A stretch of 35,919 bases of DNA. It comes from Draconibacterium orientale. GTDB lineage: Bacteria > Bacteroidota > Bacteroidia > Bacteroidales > UBA12170. This document shows positions 23,175-31,510 of the stretch, piece by piece. Position numbers and translations under genes: made by a program. Below the pieces are notes generated by a model. That model was given only the letters and a program-made list of their open reading frames with translations, did not search any database and had not been told where the DNA came from. The stretch's first letter is position 1. The number at the start of each line of letters is the position of its first letter. The stretch is taken from positions 1 through 35,919 of the forward strand of contig DYSN01000028.1 of the NCBI GenBank assembly GCA_020718205.1. Reading direction: 5' to 3'.

Positions 23175-23936
23175 ATGAAAGCTAAATTATTAATTGTTTT
23201 TCTTGGCATTGCTGTGGCATTTTTTCCATCATGCAGGAAGTTTTTTATCGAAGGAAATGGATTGGTTACAGAAGAAGAACGTGCACTGGCAAGTTTTGAT
23301 AAAGTGGCCAACGAAGGTAATTTCGAAGTCGAAATCATTAACGACACCCTTTTTTATGTGGTAGTACGTGCCGAATCCAATTTGCTGCGATATATCCGAA
23401 CCCATATTCAAGATGGAGCTCTTATTGTAGATTCCGATGAAACTATCAACAATACCAGGCCGATGCGGGTCGAAGTTCATATGCCCGATTTGAAGGCACT
23501 CGAAATGAATGGAAGTGGCTCCATTCGCTTTCAGCAATTCCAAACAGAAAATTTTTCGGCAGTAATCAATGGCTCAGGAAATATTTATGGTGCGGGCATC
23601 TTTAGCGAAACCCGGTTGAAAAATAGCGGATCGGGGAATATGGAATTCAATTTTCAGAGTGTAACCATGGAAGCCATTGTCAATGGTTCGGGTAATATAC
23701 AGATAGATGGCGAAGGACAAGTGGTGAACACACAAATCGAAGGTTCGGGCAATATTGAAATGCTGAATTATTATACATTAAATTCAGTTTCAGTTATTAA
23801 AGGGTCGGGAAATATTTATATCAATTGCCGCGATTATTTAGATGCAGATATTTATGGAAGCGGATCGGTATTTTATCTTGGAAATCCGGCAATAGTATCT
23901 ACAATTATGGGTTCGGGGAACGTAAGACGCTATTAA
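23175..23936 (+). CDS. GIN/DUF2807-domain lipoprotein
   Basis: This 253-residue protein has a type II signal with lipobox Cys20 in AVAFFPSCRKFF. The body carries seven copies of a GSGN-type turn, for example NGSGNIYG, NGSGNIQI, EGSGNIEM and KGSGNIYI, about every 20 residues. That is the signature of the head-GIN/DUF2807 family, a beta-helix of unknown function typical of Bacteroidota. An internal strand VEVHMPDLKALEMNGSGS is also typical. It follows the DUF4097-like gene by 71 bases in the same direction. It is likely anchored in the periplasm or exposed at the outer membrane and part of the ECF response. Confidence 0.88.
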   Translation: MKAKLLIVFLGIAVAFFPSCRKFFIEGNGLVTEEERALASFDKVANEGNFEVEIINDTLFYVVVRAESNLLRYIRTHIQDGALIVDSDETINNTRPMRVEVHMPDLKALEMNGSGSIRFQQFQTENFSAVINGSGNIYGAGIFSETRLKNSGSGNMEFNFQSVTMEAIVNGSGNIQIDGEGQVVNTQIEGSGNIEMLNYYTLNSVSVIKGSGNIYINCRDYLDADIYGSGSVFYLGNPAIVSTIMGSGNVRRY

Positions 23937-23961
23937 AGAAACAATTAGTTTATGATAACGG

Positions 23962-24006
23962 GCATGTTCGTTCTATGGAAAACACGTGTGGTTACTCACA
24001 TGCGGG
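23962..24006 (+). promoter_or_regulatory. GCATGT-N29-CACATGCGGG element before the barrel gene
   Basis: GCATGT (23962-23967) and CACATGCGGG (23997-24006) frame 29 bases and end 34 bases before the ATG at 24041. A near copy lies before the YfhO gene at 6722-6759. The shared arms and similar distance to the start codon suggest one regulator or one RNA structure. Confidence 0.35.
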
Positions 24007-24040
24007 TGTCATCAAAAGTCAATATTAAAACTATTATCAT

Positions 24041-24739
24041 ATGAAATCAACAATTAAAATCGGATTTGCTGTTATTTTGATGCTCTTTGGCATCAGCTCT
24101 CTGTGGGCACAGTCGGAAGAAACCAATAAACCAATGAAAACCTTGTTTAGTAATCCAGATGGAAGTATTCAGCATGGGGGCTATTTAGGAATTGTAATTG
24201 GTTATTCTGAGGTCGATCAAAAGCCCGCTATTGAAGCAGGTGGCCGCCTGGCGTGGGTCATCAATCATCGCTTTGCACTTGGTTTTGCCGGAAAGGGTTT
24301 TTTCAACGATTTGGAGAAAAGTTCCGGAATCAATAACTCAGACTATAATTTGGCTGGTGGTTACGGTGGATTGTTTTTTCAACCCATCATTTTTCCGAAG
24401 GCCCCGGTTCACGTGAGCTTCCCTATTTTACTTGGCGCAGGTGGCGTTTCGTTGAATCCCCGCGATGAGTACAATTATCATTGGGATTACGATAACTACG
24501 ATTCGGATTACAGCATCTGGGATACCGATTATTTTTTGGTTCTGGAGCCTGGAATCGATGTGGAATTCAATGTTTTGAGATATCTGCGGATGTCGTTGGG
24601 AGCATCCTATAGATTTACCAACAATATCCATCTCAGATATGATTATACCGAGAATGATATAGAAAAACAAATCAACGTGGATCCACAGGCGTTAAATAAT
24701 TTTACCTTCCGAATGGCATTAATGGTTGGATGGTTTTGA
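24041..24739 (+). CDS. Outer-membrane beta-barrel protein
   Basis: This 232-residue protein has a signal peptide ending near SLWAQ (residue 25). Alternating hydrophobic beta-strands follow, rich in Gly and aromatic residues (GGYLGIVIGYS, GGRLAWVINHRFALGFAGKGFF, MSLGASYRF), finishing with FRMALMVGWF. A terminal Phe is typical of barrels inserted by the Bam machinery. It closes the ECF operon and is probably an effector of that response. No family name can be given from the sequence alone. Confidence 0.75.
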   Translation: MKSTIKIGFAVILMLFGISSLWAQSEETNKPMKTLFSNPDGSIQHGGYLGIVIGYSEVDQKPAIEAGGRLAWVINHRFALGFAGKGFFNDLEKSSGINNSDYNLAGGYGGLFFQPIIFPKAPVHVSFPILLGAGGVSLNPRDEYNYHWDYDNYDSDYSIWDTDYFLVLEPGIDVEFNVLRYLRMSLGASYRFTNNIHLRYDYTENDIEKQINVDPQALNNFTFRMALMVGWF

Positions 24740-24810
24740 TTTGTTTAAAGTTACATCAATAAACGCAAAAGGTTTATTATTTAAACCCTACTCATAATCA
24801 GAATTTTATG

Positions 24811-24845
24811 TCCGGGACGGTTTGTAGTTCCGGATTATTTATTTG
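24811..24845. terminator. Hairpin between the barrel gene and the convergent PAS gene
   Basis: CCGGGAC (24812-24818) pairs with GTTCCGG (24827-24833) with one G-U, around an 8-base loop. T-rich sequence follows on both strands. It lies between convergent stop codons and may serve both genes, though neither U-tract is strong. Confidence 0.45.
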
Positions 24846-24858
24846 TGCTACCCGAAAA

Positions 24859-26301
24859 TTATAGAGGATTTAATGAACCAATAATGATTGCGCTTGATTG
24901 ATTCGGTAATGATGAATTATAGAGTCTGACTTCGAAAGGTTTCATTCTATTGGATTTGGATATAAAATTGAGACTTAAAACAGTCTGATGATTCGAAATA
25001 CTATGATTTATTACCGCTTTTTCGAATATCCTTTGCTGCTCTTTTGATAGATAATTGAAAATTGATTGTTTGAGGCAATCTTCTTTTTGGTAACCTAAGT
25101 AGGTTGTCCAGCTATCTGTAATGGTGAGAATAATTCCGCTTGTATCTATTACAAAACCAATTGAATGATTGATGTTCATTATATTTAACAATATCTCATT
25201 CTGGTTTTTTAACTGATTTTCAAGATTTTTTATGGGATGGATATTTCTGGCTACAATTTGAATCTCAAATATAATGTCTCTAATATTTTTTATCGGAATA
25301 AAATAAACATTAAACCAAAGTTGTTCATCAAGCAACTGCATTTTTATTTCGCAACTGACTTGTTTTGCACCTCTTTCAAAATCGTTAATAATTTGTGACA
25401 ACCCTGGGAAGTCGCCTTCTCCCAGGTAGTTGCAGATGTTATTCAGATCGCATTCGGTCGTTTTTGGTTTTAGATTATCGAAAGCGATATTTTGGTAAAG
25501 AATCTGCCCCTCCATATTTGTCCTCACCAGAATATCCTTTTGCTCGTTGAGAATGCCTTTATAAAATCTAAGTTCGGCCTGTGTATTGTTCAAGTCATTC
25601 CGGGAACTTTTAAGTTGAAGCATTAAATCAATATTCGCTTTTTCGATAGTAGTCATTCTGGTTTTTAATTGGATTTCTTCTTCCTCCCATTTTTTGGAAA
25701 TCAATCCCAGATTTAAAACTCTTGTGAATGAGCTTCTTAGCTGTGTCCGAAGGTTGTGAATAATAATATTGAGGTAGGAATAATTGATAAATTCTCTCTT
25801 AGAAACAAGAAAAAGAGAGATTTTTATATGCGGGAAATCAATAATTGGCATAACAACATAAGTTGTAAAGCTAAGAAAATTGTTTTTTATAAACGCGTCT
25901 GGCGGTGCTGATGCTATTTCTTGAATAGATATTTTTTCGGGGAAGAGGAATGCAAGATATTCTGAAGTCGTTTGATTTCGGTTTATATCTGCCATGAATT
26001 TTTTAGGGATTCCCGTGGTTTTAAGTATTTTTATTTCATCGCTATTTTCGTCACGGCTGACAAAAAGTGCACCATGGAGATGAGCCATTTTTAGTAAATA
26101 CCCAAACGATATGCTAATGACAGACTCGATGTCAGTGGCATCGAGCGTCGCTTCGGCCATTAAACTCTTGGTTTGCATAAAAGCCATAATATTAGCATCT
26201 TCGCTATTCATCGACGGACGTATTCTGAGCTTTTTATTTTCAGTTTCAAGTCGATTAATCTTCAATAGTAACTCATCAATCGTGAGATTGCTTTTCCTCA
26301 T
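24859..26301 (-). CDS. GAF/PAS sensory protein with no output domain
   Basis: This 480-residue soluble protein has an N-terminal coiled coil (LLKINRLETENKKL). A GAF-like domain lies at about residues 45-195, with a second coiled coil at about 205-250. PAS domains lie at about 250-350 (LVRTNMEGQILYQNIAFDN) and 365-480 (GFVIDTSGIILTITDSWTTYLGY). It stops at the end of the last PAS fold. No kinase, cyclase, receiver or DNA-binding domain is present. The ending is a clean TAA, so it may be naturally output-free and work through a partner. The orphan kinase at 17 kb has no sensor domain, but any link is a guess. Confidence 0.75.
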   Translation of the reverse strand: MRKSNLTIDELLLKINRLETENKKLRIRPSMNSEDANIMAFMQTKSLMAEATLDATDIESVISISFGYLLKMAHLHGALFVSRDENSDEIKILKTTGIPKKFMADINRNQTTSEYLAFLFPEKISIQEIASAPPDAFIKNNFLSFTTYVVMPIIDFPHIKISLFLVSKREFINYSYLNIIIHNLRTQLRSSFTRVLNLGLISKKWEEEEIQLKTRMTTIEKANIDLMLQLKSSRNDLNNTQAELRFYKGILNEQKDILVRTNMEGQILYQNIAFDNLKPKTTECDLNNICNYLGEGDFPGLSQIINDFERGAKQVSCEIKMQLLDEQLWFNVYFIPIKNIRDIIFEIQIVARNIHPIKNLENQLKNQNEILLNIMNINHSIGFVIDTSGIILTITDSWTTYLGYQKEDCLKQSIFNYLSKEQQRIFEKAVINHSISNHQTVLSLNFISKSNRMKPFEVRLYNSSLPNQSSAIIIGSLNPL

Positions 26302-26317
26302 AACTCATTTCCTAAAA

Positions 26318-26325
26318 CAAAGGTA
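26318..26325 (-). promoter_or_regulatory. Putative -7 box of the GAF/PAS gene
   Basis: The minus strand reads TACCTTTG, a TAnnTTTG match, 16 bases before the ATG at 26301. No clear -33 motif is seen. Confidence 0.45.
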
Positions 26326-26390
26326 AGGTTTTATTCGATAATTTTTCTATAAAAGGGTTTAATGGTTTTTGCAGGAAAGATTTGAGACAT

Positions 26391-26421
26391 AAAAAAACCA
26401 GAAGAATCTTCTGGGTTTTTT
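26391..26421. terminator. Bidirectional-looking terminator after rpoD
   Basis: An inverted repeat built on CCAGAA and TTCTGG (26398-26403 and 26409-26414), flanked by A-runs on one side and T-runs on the other, gives a U-tract on both strands. It lies about 45 bases beyond the rpoD stop and before the GAF/PAS gene. Confidence 0.75.
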
Positions 26422-26462
26422 AAAACTGATTAAATCAGCTTTTCGTACTTTATATTGGGAGT

Positions 26463-27326
26463 TTACCCTAAATAAGTCTTCAAAATTTTACTACGACTGG
26501 CGTGTTTTAAACGTCGAATGGCTTTTTCTTTAATCTGCCGAACACGTTCCCGGGTTAAATCGAACTTCTCGCCAATCTCTTCCAGTGTCATTGGATGGCT
26601 TCCACCCAGGCCAAAATAAAGACGAATTACATCTGCTTCACGAGGGGTGAGCGTGGAAACGGCCCTATCGATTTCTTTACGCAAACTATCGTAAAGCAAT
26701 TCTGTCTCTGGGGTTGTTCCTTCTTCGTTCTTCAACACATCGTACATATTGGTTTCTTCGTCCGAAAGGAGTGGAGCATCCATTGAAATATGACGACCAT
26801 TGTTTTTCAGCGATTCTTTAACTTCTTCAACCGGAATTTCGAGGTAATTAGCTATTTCAATGGCTTTGGGTTCTCTTTCGAGCACTTGCTCCAGATGAGC
26901 ATAGGCTTTGTTAATTTTATTGATAGATCCAATTTTATTCAGTGGCAGCCTTACAATACGCGATTGCTCTGCCAAAGCCTGAAGAATGGATTGTCGAATC
27001 CACCAAACAGCATAGGAAATGAATTTAAATCCTCTGGTTTCGTCGAAACGCTGAGCGGCTTTGATTAGGCCCATATTTCCTTCGTTGATTAAATCGGGAA
27101 GGCTAAGTCCTTGGTTTTGATATTGTTTAGATACTGATACAACGAAGCGAAGATTTGCTTTGGTCAGTTTTTCTAAGGCTAGTTTATCTCCCTGTTTAAT
27201 CCTTTTGGCTAATTCTACTTCCTCATCTGCAGTAATCAACTCAACCTTACCAATTTCCTGTAGGTACTTATCTAATGATGCTGTTTCGCGATTGGTTACC
27301 TGCTTGGTAATCTTTAGTTGCCTCAT
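26463..27326 (-). CDS. rpoD: Primary RNA polymerase sigma factor
   Basis: At 287 residues this is the short Bacteroidota primary sigma, lacking the long region 1.1 and non-conserved insert of the E. coli protein. Region 1.2 ([14 protein letters not shown]), region 2 ([12 protein letters not shown], then [17 protein letters not shown] and [10 protein letters not shown]), region 3 and region 4 ([22 protein letters not shown]) are complete. It should read the TTTG...TAnnTTTG promoters seen throughout this window. The start codon ATG at 27326 is well placed. A terminator follows the gene, and pnp lies 69 bases upstream on the same strand. Confidence 0.97.
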   Translation of the reverse strand: MRQLKITKQVTNRETASLDKYLQEIGKVELITADEEVELAKRIKQGDKLALEKLTKANLRFVVSVSKQYQNQGLSLPDLINEGNMGLIKAAQRFDETRGFKFISYAVWWIRQSILQALAEQSRIVRLPLNKIGSINKINKAYAHLEQVLEREPKAIEIANYLEIPVEEVKESLKNNGRHISMDAPLLSDEETNMYDVLKNEEGTTPETELLYDSLRKEIDRAVSTLTPREADVIRLYFGLGGSHPMTLEEIGEKFDLTRERVRQIKEKAIRRLKHASRSKILKTYLG

Positions 27327-27395
27327 ACCAAATTATTTATTTTCAATTTTATAAAACTAAGACTAATTATACGTGATTGCATTCGATGGGTTACA

Positions 27396-29684
27396 CTATC
27401 TTCTTCTATCACGATTGTTTCTATCTCTGTCGCGGTCGTTTCTGTCGCGGTCGCGGTTTCCACCATTTCCTCTGTTTCTATCACCGCCACGGTCGCCGCC
27501 TCTGTCGAAACTTCTTTCGCCTGCGGGTCTTTCTGGTCTGGGTGGTTTTTCAATATACCCTTCTGGTTTTGGTAATAAAACTCTCGACGATAATTTCAGT
27601 TTTCCTGTAGTTTCATTGATTTCCAAAAGTTTAACATCGATTTTTTCGCCAACCTTCAATACATCTTCAGCATTGTCAACTCTTTCCCACTTAATCTCCG
27701 AAATATGCAATAAACCTTCTTTTCCAGGAATTATTTCAACAAAAGCTCCAAATGAGGTGATTGATTTGATAGTGCCATGATATATTTCGCCAACTTCGGG
27801 TTTGGCAACAATGCTTTTAATGCGTGCAATGGCTGCATCAATAGAAGCTTTATCTTCGGCAAATATATCAATAACTCCCTGGTTTCCAACTTCTTCGAGA
27901 ACAATGGTTGTTTTAGTGGTAGCTTGAATATCCTGAATAATTTTTCCACCGGGACCAATAACAGCACCAATAAATTCTTTGGGGATAAATATTTTTTCGA
28001 TTCTGGGAACGTGTGGTTTAAATTCTGCACGGGGTTCGCTAATGGTTTTTTCCATTTCGCCCAGAATATGGAGCCTTCCCTGACGGGCTTGTTCCAAAGC
28101 TTCTTCGAGAATATTATAGGGAAGACCATCAATTTTAATGTCCATCTGACAGGCGGTTATACCATCGCGTGTGCCGGTAACCTTGAAGTCCATATCACCT
28201 AAGTGATCTTCGTCGCCAAGAATATCGGAAAGAACTGCATATTTACCGGAAGTATTATCGGTAATTAAGCCCATGGCGATACCAGAAACCGGTTTTGGGA
28301 CTGGAATACCTGCATCCATAAGTGCTAAAGTGCCACCGCAAACCGAAGCCATGGATGATGAGCCATTCGATTCCAGAATATCTGAAACAATACGGATAGT
28401 ATAGGGAACTTTTTCCCGTGAAGGGATAATAAATTTAAGTGCACGAAGAGCCAGGTTTCCATGTCCGATTTCTCTGCGGCTGGTGCTGCGGTTGGGTTTA
28501 GCCTCACCTGTGCTGAACGATGGGAAGTTGTAATGTAACAGGAAATTGTTTTTGCCTTCGAATACAGCGCCATCAATCATCTGTTCGTCCATTTTGCTGC
28601 CTAAGGTCACAGTTACCAACGACTGGGTTTCGCCGCGAGTAAATACCGCAGAGCCATGAGCGCCAGGCAGATAATCAACTTCACACCAGATAGGTCTTAT
28701 TTCGTTTAGTTTCCTTCCATCAATTCTTTTTCTTTCGTTGAGCACATAGTCTCTCACCGCTTTCTTTTCTATATCGTGAAAATATCGGCCAATGAGCGAG
28801 CCATATTCGGCACGTTGTTCTTCGGTTAACGATTCGGAGAATTCGGTTACAATGGCTTTAAAGGCAGCGGAACGATCATGTTTTCCCCAACCTTTACCAG
28901 CAATTTCATAAACTTTAACGTAGAGCTTTTGTTCCATTTCAGCACGAAGCACATCGTTATTTGTTTCGTGGCAGTATTCGCGTTTTGGATTTGCTTTTTC
29001 AACTTCAGCGGCAAATTCTATTTGAGCCAGACATTGAATTTTGATAGCATCGTGAGCTGTTTTAAGAGCTTCGAGCATTTCGGCTTCACTCACTTCTTTC
29101 ATTTCTCCCTCCACCATCATAATGTTTTCCATGGTTGCAGCTACCATAAGGTCTATTGTAGCATTGGCGAGTTGGTCGATAAAAGGGTTAATAACGTATT
29201 CCCCATCAATTTTTGCTACTCTTACCTCGGAAATAGGGCCATTGAATGGGACATCGGAAACGGCGATTGCAGCCGAAGCGGCAAGCGCTGCAAGACTGTC
29301 GGGAAAAATATTTTTGTCGGAAGAAATCAAGGAAATCTGAACCATTGTATCGGCGTGATAATTATCGGGAAACAAGGGTCTCAGAGCTCTGTCAACTAAA
29401 CGGGCGATAAGAATTTCGTATTCCGATGGGCGTGCTTCACGCTTAAAGAAACCGCCAGGAAATTTTCCGGCAGCAGCATATTTTTCCTGATATTCCACCG
29501 AAAGGGGCATAAAATCCACATCTTCTTTAGCTTCTTTGGCAGAAACCACGGTGGCTAACAACATGGTGTTGCCTTGTTTTACTACAACTGCTCCATCGGC
29601 TTGTTTGGCCAGTTTACCGGTTTCCAGGCTAATGATGGTACCATCGGCCATGGTAATGTTTTTGGTAATCCCAATTTGTGACAT
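27396..29684 (-). CDS. pnp: Polyribonucleotide nucleotidyltransferase (PNPase)
   Basis: This 762-residue 3'-5' phosphorolytic exoribonuclease is complete. RNase PH domain 1 has [15 protein letters not shown]; domain 2 carries [17 protein letters not shown] domain ([13 protein letters not shown], about residues 580-592) and an S1 domain ([17 protein letters not shown], about 638-654) follow. The C-terminal 47 residues are an Arg/Gly/Asp/Asn-rich tail ([20 protein letters not shown] and on), longer than in E. coli and likely to contact RNA. The gene follows rpsO, the same order as in E. coli, with a terminator in the 122-base gap. Confidence 0.97.
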   Translation of the reverse strand: MSQIGITKNITMADGTIISLETGKLAKQADGAVVVKQGNTMLLATVVSAKEAKEDVDFMPLSVEYQEKYAAAGKFPGGFFKREARPSEYEILIARLVDRALRPLFPDNYHADTMVQISLISSDKNIFPDSLAALAASAAIAVSDVPFNGPISEVRVAKIDGEYVINPFIDQLANATIDLMVAATMENIMMVEGEMKEVSEAEMLEALKTAHDAIKIQCLAQIEFAAEVEKANPKREYCHETNNDVLRAEMEQKLYVKVYEIAGKGWGKHDRSAAFKAIVTEFSESLTEEQRAEYGSLIGRYFHDIEKKAVRDYVLNERKRIDGRKLNEIRPIWCEVDYLPGAHGSAVFTRGETQSLVTVTLGSKMDEQMIDGAVFEGKNNFLLHYNFPSFSTGEAKPNRSTSRREIGHGNLALRALKFIIPSREKVPYTIRIVSDILESNGSSSMASVCGGTLALMDAGIPVPKPVSGIAMGLITDNTSGKYAVLSDILGDEDHLGDMDFKVTGTRDGITACQMDIKIDGLPYNILEEALEQARQGRLHILGEMEKTISEPRAEFKPHVPRIEKIFIPKEFIGAVIGPGGKIIQDIQATTKTTIVLEEVGNQGVIDIFAEDKASIDAAIARIKSIVAKPEVGEIYHGTIKSITSFGAFVEIIPGKEGLLHISEIKWERVDNAEDVLKVGEKIDVKLLEINETTGKLKLSSRVLLPKPEGYIEKPPRPERPAGERSFDRGGDRGGDRNRGNGGNRDRDRNDRDRDRNNRDRRR

Positions 29685-29730
29685 AATTTCTCTTCTTAGT
29701 TTTTTTTGTTTCTTTTTCAGGCATAAATAC

Positions 29731-29759
29731 CAAAAAAGGCAATCTATAAAATTGCCTTA
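29731..29759 (-). terminator. Terminator after rpsO
   Basis: On the minus strand an 8-bp stem AAGGCAAT / ATTGCCTT (29751-29758 and 29736-29743) with a 7-base loop is followed by a T-run. Some read-through to pnp is expected, as in other bacteria where the order is kept. Confidence 0.8.
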
Positions 29760-29806
29760 TTGGGTTTTTTTATTTTATTTTAAATTAGTTAATCGTTGTT
29801 GAATAA

Positions 29807-30076
29807 CTACTTTCTGAGTCCTAATGCCTTAATGATATTACGGTAACGCTCAATGTCTTTCGATTTAATATAGTCTAAAATCTTTCTACGCTTACCAACC
29901 AGTCTAACTAGGGATCTCTGGGTAACCAAATCTTTCTTATTGGCTTTCAGGTGTTCGGTTAGATGTTTGATACGGAAAGAAAATAAAGCTACCTGACCTT
30001 CTGCACTTCCTGTGTTTATCTGGTCGCTACCGTGCTCTGAAAAAATTTCTTTTTTCTTATCTGATGTTAAATACAT
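29807..30076 (-). CDS. rpsO: 30S ribosomal protein S15
   Basis: The 89-residue length and sequence match S15, a primary 16S rRNA-binding protein of the small subunit. The motifs TGSAEGQVALFSFRIKHLTEHL and RSLVRLVGKRRKILDYI are diagnostic. The protein ends RYRNIIKALGLRK as usual. It has its own well-formed promoter at 30111-30141 and a terminator before pnp. Confidence 0.97.
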   Translation of the reverse strand: MYLTSDKKKEIFSEHGSDQINTGSAEGQVALFSFRIKHLTEHLKANKKDLVTQRSLVRLVGKRRKILDYIKSKDIERYRNIIKALGLRK

Positions 30077-30110
30077 ATTTTTGTGTCTTTATTTTTCAAA
30101 TTTCGGGCTG

Positions 30111-30141
30111 CAAAATTACTATTATTTTTTCTATTGACAAA
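30111..30141 (-). promoter_or_regulatory. rpsO promoter, near-ideal Bacteroidota consensus
   Basis: On the minus strand TTTG (30138-30141), exactly 19 bases, then TAATTTTG (30111-30118) matches the -33/-7 consensus in full. The leader to the ATG would be about 30 bases. This is the best-formed promoter in the window. Confidence 0.8.
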
Positions 30142-30282
30142 ATAATTTTTTAAAAACTTTGGATAGAGTTTAAAGCTCTCTGGAATAGTGCGGCAAAAAT
30201 AATCATAGTTGATAAATGAAACCCATAAAAAGCAAAATTATTTAAAAGTTAAATGGCGGGAAAATATCGCTGATAGAATGCT

Positions 30283-31218
30283 CTATTTCCGATAGTCCTT
30301 AATACAGCCATCTGTAATCCAATCAGCAATAACCTGTCGGTTTTCGGCTTTTGTAAAACGAATCTGGTCAGCCGGATTTTTAATGTTTCCCAATTCCAGA
30401 AAGCAAGCAGTTGGATGAGAGAATTTCAGCATAAATAAGCCATCGCGCGATTGAGAAATGCCACTAAACCCTCTGTTAGGCTGGTGTTTTTTATACTTTT
30501 CGGCAATGGTGTTTATAATATTGTTGGCGAACTCTTTGGAAAGCTTTCTTTTGGAATTGTAATATCCAAAAACATCCACCCTTTCGCTGATTTGTCTGGA
30601 ATCGATGTGAATCTCGATCATTCGTTGATATTTTCCCTTGTTTTTATTGTAGAGACTGTTTATAGCCCGGGTTCTCTGCCGTAGTTTGCTATTAACTCCA
30701 AATGGAATTTTCTGATTCTTCCAAACGGTTTCGTCTTTATCATTCGCAAGAAATTCATCATCTCGAATGCCATCATCATTATCTCTGGTTATCATGTAAA
30801 CCAATGCACCATGGCTTATTAATTCCCGTGCCACTCTAAGACTTATGTCGTAGGCATACTCATCTTCGCTCATTATATGCCCATCTTTATTGCCCTGAGC
30901 ACCGGGATCAGGGCCGCCATGTCCAGCTACAATATAATATACGACACCCTGCAGTTGATTTGATTTCCGGGTCACATTCTGGTATTTTTTACCAAAGATT
31001 TCAAAAATTCCCGCGCTGTTTGCAGGGTTGGATTGTGGCTCCTTTTCTCTTTCCATGTTGCACAAATCCATATAATCTATATTGCGAATGCAGATAACAG
31101 GCGAGATTTGATTTTGAGTTTTTAACTGGAAATTGCCATTGCAGGGGCTGTTCGATTGAGCAGGTTTTAGTGTGGAGAAAATTAACAATAGGCACAATAA
31201 AATAACCGGACGACTCAT
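30283..31218 (-). CDS. N-acetylmuramoyl-L-alanine amidase (amidase_3 family)
   Basis: This 311-residue enzyme should cleave the bond between MurNAc and the stem peptide. A signal peptide (MSRPVILLCLLLIFSTL) leads to a mature protein of about 290 residues. The zinc-site motifs are altered but traceable: AGHGGPDPGA (first His), EDEYAYDISLRVA (Glu), IEIHID (second His) and FLELGNIKN (catalytic Glu). The usual SIHAN is IEIHID here, and the loop around the first His is not the classic DPGHGG, so this is a divergent member and activity is likely but not certain. The ATG at 31218 is chosen over an in-frame TTG (31233) lying in the -7 box. It is divergent from the SPOR-barrel gene. Confidence 0.85.
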   Translation of the reverse strand: MSRPVILLCLLLIFSTLKPAQSNSPCNGNFQLKTQNQISPVICIRNIDYMDLCNMEREKEPQSNPANSAGIFEIFGKKYQNVTRKSNQLQGVVYYIVAGHGGPDPGAQGNKDGHIMSEDEYAYDISLRVARELISHGALVYMITRDNDDGIRDDEFLANDKDETVWKNQKIPFGVNSKLRQRTRAINSLYNKNKGKYQRMIEIHIDSRQISERVDVFGYYNSKRKLSKEFANNIINTIAEKYKKHQPNRGFSGISQSRDGLFMLKFSHPTACFLELGNIKNPADQIRFTKAENRQVIADWITDGCIKDYRK

Positions 31219-31230
31219 CTTTTTTTTTCT

Positions 31231-31238
31231 CAAAAATA
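31231..31238 (-). promoter_or_regulatory. Putative -7 box of the amidase gene
   Basis: The minus strand reads TATTTTTG, a TAnnTTTG match, 12 bases before the ATG, so the leader would be only about 5-8 bases. Confidence 0.5.
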
Positions 31239-31368
31239 GAGCGATTTCATTGATTTTTGGTGTAAAGCGCAGGGATTTTATTAAGTTTAAAATGTTAATA
31301 TTTATTTAATTTATTAAAAATGAGTCGTGTTTAATTTATAATTTAGTTTGCTAATTAATCAGACGTGA

Positions 31369-31386
31369 AACCATAGTGAAATGGTT
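31369..31386. repeat. Inverted repeat in the amidase/SPOR-barrel divergent region
   Basis: AACCAT (31369-31374) and ATGGTT (31381-31386) form a perfect 6-bp inverted repeat with a 6-base centre, midway in the 292-base divergent gap. It could be an operator for both genes; short repeats like this also arise by chance. Confidence 0.35.
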
Positions 31387-31460
31387 ATCCTATATGATTA
31401 ATTTTGGTAGAATAAAATGATTAACGTAATCAATTGTGAATAATAGAATTGGTAAATTGT

Positions 31461-31468
31461 TAATTTTG
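31461..31468 (+). promoter_or_regulatory. Putative -7 box of the SPOR-barrel gene
   Basis: TAATTTTG matches TAnnTTTG, 42 bases before the ATG. A second match, TAATTTTG at 31399-31406, sits further upstream and might be an alternative start. Neither has a TTTG at 19 bases upstream. Confidence 0.45.
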
Positions 31469-31510
31469 CCGCAACTGATTGATTAAACAAATTTCGAAAT
31501 TAGAATTATA

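Noticed and set aside
27396..27545. Direct repeats as a CRISPR or VNTR locus
   Set aside because: The repeats are short codon repeats inside the pnp tail, without spacers or leader.
27373..27780. Plus-strand frames rich in Ser/Leu/Pro opposite the pnp tail
   Set aside because: They mirror the repetitive Arg/Gly/Asp codons of PNPase and have no independent evidence.
28878..29399. 173-codon open frame on the plus strand
   Set aside because: It is antisense to pnp, of low complexity (Phe, His, Asn rich), with no family motif; it follows from codon bias of the real gene.
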